Below, in pieces: positions 46,419-47,264 of a stretch of 47,264 nucleotides of DNA. How positions within the stretch are numbered: the first letter of the stretch is position 1; each line of letters begins with the position of its first letter. This DNA comes from a virus. The translations under genes and the position numbers were made by a program. The notes beneath the pieces were generated by a model. It did no database searches, was not told the DNA's origin, and saw nothing but the letters and a program-made list of their open reading frames with translations. The stretch covers positions 1 through 47,264 of IMG/VR virus record IMGVR_UViG_3300033155_001653; one strand, written 5' to 3'.

Positions 46419-46657
46419 GAAGGTCTCTTTCCTACAAACATGGGGATATCTTCTTCATAGCACTCCCCATGAATGGTCCATTCTTCCAAACCAGGCCCCT
46501 CCTGACCTTTAGTGGTGTACCGAACGTACCTCTCTCCTCGTGCAATCTGTTCACTGCAACAGTGGCAAACGTGGTCTTTTCTAGCCTTCGGCGTGCTCAA
46601 GTGGAAGATGTACGTCTCACCACGCCACTCACCACGTTTGAATTCACGAATCGTCAT
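46382..46657 (-). CDS. Small zinc-finger protein
   Basis: 91 residues. CHCCSEQ (31-37) with H63 and C66 (IHGECY) forms a CxxC...HxxC site in a beta-rich fold (GETYIFHLSTPKARKDHVCH). It overlaps the next gene by 37 nt. Only a weak AAAAGA precedes the ATG. Function unknown. Confidence 0.7.
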   Translation of the reverse strand: MTIREFKRGEWRGETYIFHLSTPKARKDHVCHCCSEQIARGERYVRYTTKGQEGPGLEEWTIHGECYEEDIPMFVGKRPSWRWGLSGKDRL

Positions 46658-46663
46658 TCTTTT

Positions 46664-47264
46664 CTAGAGGCCCATTGCGTTCATGGCGACATAGGACCAG
46701 ATCTCTTCGGTAACATCGAAGTGACCCTTGGAGAGATCGGTTCCGAGCGAGACACAATGCGCCTCCTCATGAATGAGAATGGTGAGCGTCATGCGAAAAT
46801 CGACCAGGTGAATGCGCCCGATGCGTACACTCTGATTCTTAGCGGTCCCCTCAACATCCTGGTCGTTGAATGTCACAACCTCCAGGCGCTCCATCAGCGG
46901 CTCACGGTTCTTTCTTTTGAGCAGCCTAGCCACAGCAGCATCAACCACCTTACAAGTCCTAGACAGGATGGTCTTCTCATCACTAATAAGGTCATCCCAA
47001 GAGAACCGCTCGCTGACGTCACGGCCCTTCTTGACCTTCGCTTCTTGAGCTGAACCCTTTTCCTGCTCGATGATTTCTCTGAGAGACTTCTCGACCATCA
47101 CGCCCTTGACGCCGACGTGAGCCATCTCGCGGGACTCCGCAATGCTGGTAACCGGCATGGCGTTCGCGCCGTGCTCTTTCTCGAAGGCGGCGACGATCTT
47201 CTGACGCACATCTTGGCTGACGTACATGGAACCGATGTAGCGCACGTCCTCGCACCCATCCCGA
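46664..47264 (-). CDS. Metalloprotease-like protein, start beyond window
   Basis: The frame is open to the right edge, so the true start may lie outside; a GTG at 47245 and an ATG at 47227 are inside. LTILIHEEAHCVSLGTDLSK shows an HExxH zinc motif, with a downstream Glu (TEEIW) as possible third ligand. The N-terminal 100 residues are helical and basic. It resembles phage zinc-peptidase-like proteins. Activity is unproven. Confidence 0.62.
   Translation of the reverse strand, partial: RDGCEDVRYIGSMYVSQDVRQKIVAAFEKEHGANAMPVTSIAESREMAHVGVKGVMVEKSLREIIEQEKGSAQEAKVKKGRDVSERFSWDDLISDEKTILSRTCKVVDAAVARLLKRKNREPLMERLEVVTFNDQDVEGTAKNQSVRIGRIHLVDFRMTLTILIHEEAHCVSLGTDLSKGHFDVTEEIWSYVAMNAMGL

Noticed and set aside
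1-47264. CRISPR array, insertion sequence, rRNA or integrase
   Set aside because: No regularly spaced repeats, no transposase or integrase motifs and no rRNA-like stretches were seen.

Overview
The window is part of the genome of a tailed double-stranded DNA phage (Caudoviricetes) or a prophage of one. A terminase pair lies at the left edge. The rest carries a phage recombination and replication set, a lysis pair, a few probable virion proteins, and many short, tightly packed genes with ATGA, TGATG or TAATG overlaps. I see no ribosomal RNA, no complete canonical tRNA, no CRISPR array and no insertion sequence. Promoters of the TTGACA/TAGATT type, GGAGG ribosome binding sites and several apparently leaderless genes point to a bacterial host read by its housekeeping sigma factor. 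The host itself cannot be named from this sequence.

Layout. 1-1169 (minus): terminase large (cut by the edge) and probable small subunit. 1232-8332 (minus): one long operon from a promoter at 8351-8378, with a small conserved phage protein, a RecA-like recombinase, an Hjc-like nuclease, a Cas4/RecB-like nuclease, a RuvC-like resolvase and three unknowns. 8403-11696 (minus): MerR-like regulator, SF2 helicase and probable single-stranded DNA-binding protein. 11769-16635 (minus): replication operon with DnaG-type primase, GroES-like protein, membrane protein, DnaB-like helicase, DnaC-like loader and an accessory protein. 17323-19018 (minus): amidase endolysin and a membrane-anchored lysozyme-like protein. 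19682-22352 (minus): mostly small single-gene units, including an adenine methyltransferase. 22427-23208 (plus): three small genes. 23205-26710 (minus): two possible structural proteins, then ParB and a small coiled-coil protein. 26776-31249 (plus): KH-domain RNA-binding protein, virion-like protein, small genes and a UvrD-like helicase. 31242-34976 (minus): an HUH rolling-circle type Rep and three unknowns. 35134-40188 (plus): winged-helix proteins and a tightly coupled run of small zinc-ribbon genes. 40185-41389 (minus): unknown gene and an AT-rich KilA-N gene. 41567-43573 (plus): methyltransferase-like and small genes. 43578-47264 (minus): peptide deformylase, small proteins, winged-helix protein and a metalloprotease-like protein cut by the edge.

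The most interesting content is non-coding. Between 24614 and 25392 a phage promoter starts, and a strong intrinsic terminator ends, a transcript of about 780 nt with no credible protein. It has perfect hairpins, a 7-bp loop-loop complementarity, repeated elements in mirror order at both ends and a tRNA-like T arm with encoded CCA in the middle. This is the profile of the giant ornate phage RNAs (GOLLD/ROOL type) or of a new class. A second gene-free transcript of about 540 nt (19083-19622) has the same style of hairpins. A ParB gene and a phage-encoded KhpA-like KH protein lie close to the first RNA.

Regulation appears unified. At least 20 promoters share TTGACA and TAGATT-like boxes, and a subset also shares the whole 16-nt spacer. 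A second shared element, an AGCGAAA/TTTCGCT hairpin, sits at four transcription-unit boundaries. Calls rest on reading the sequence alone. No database search or folding program was run.
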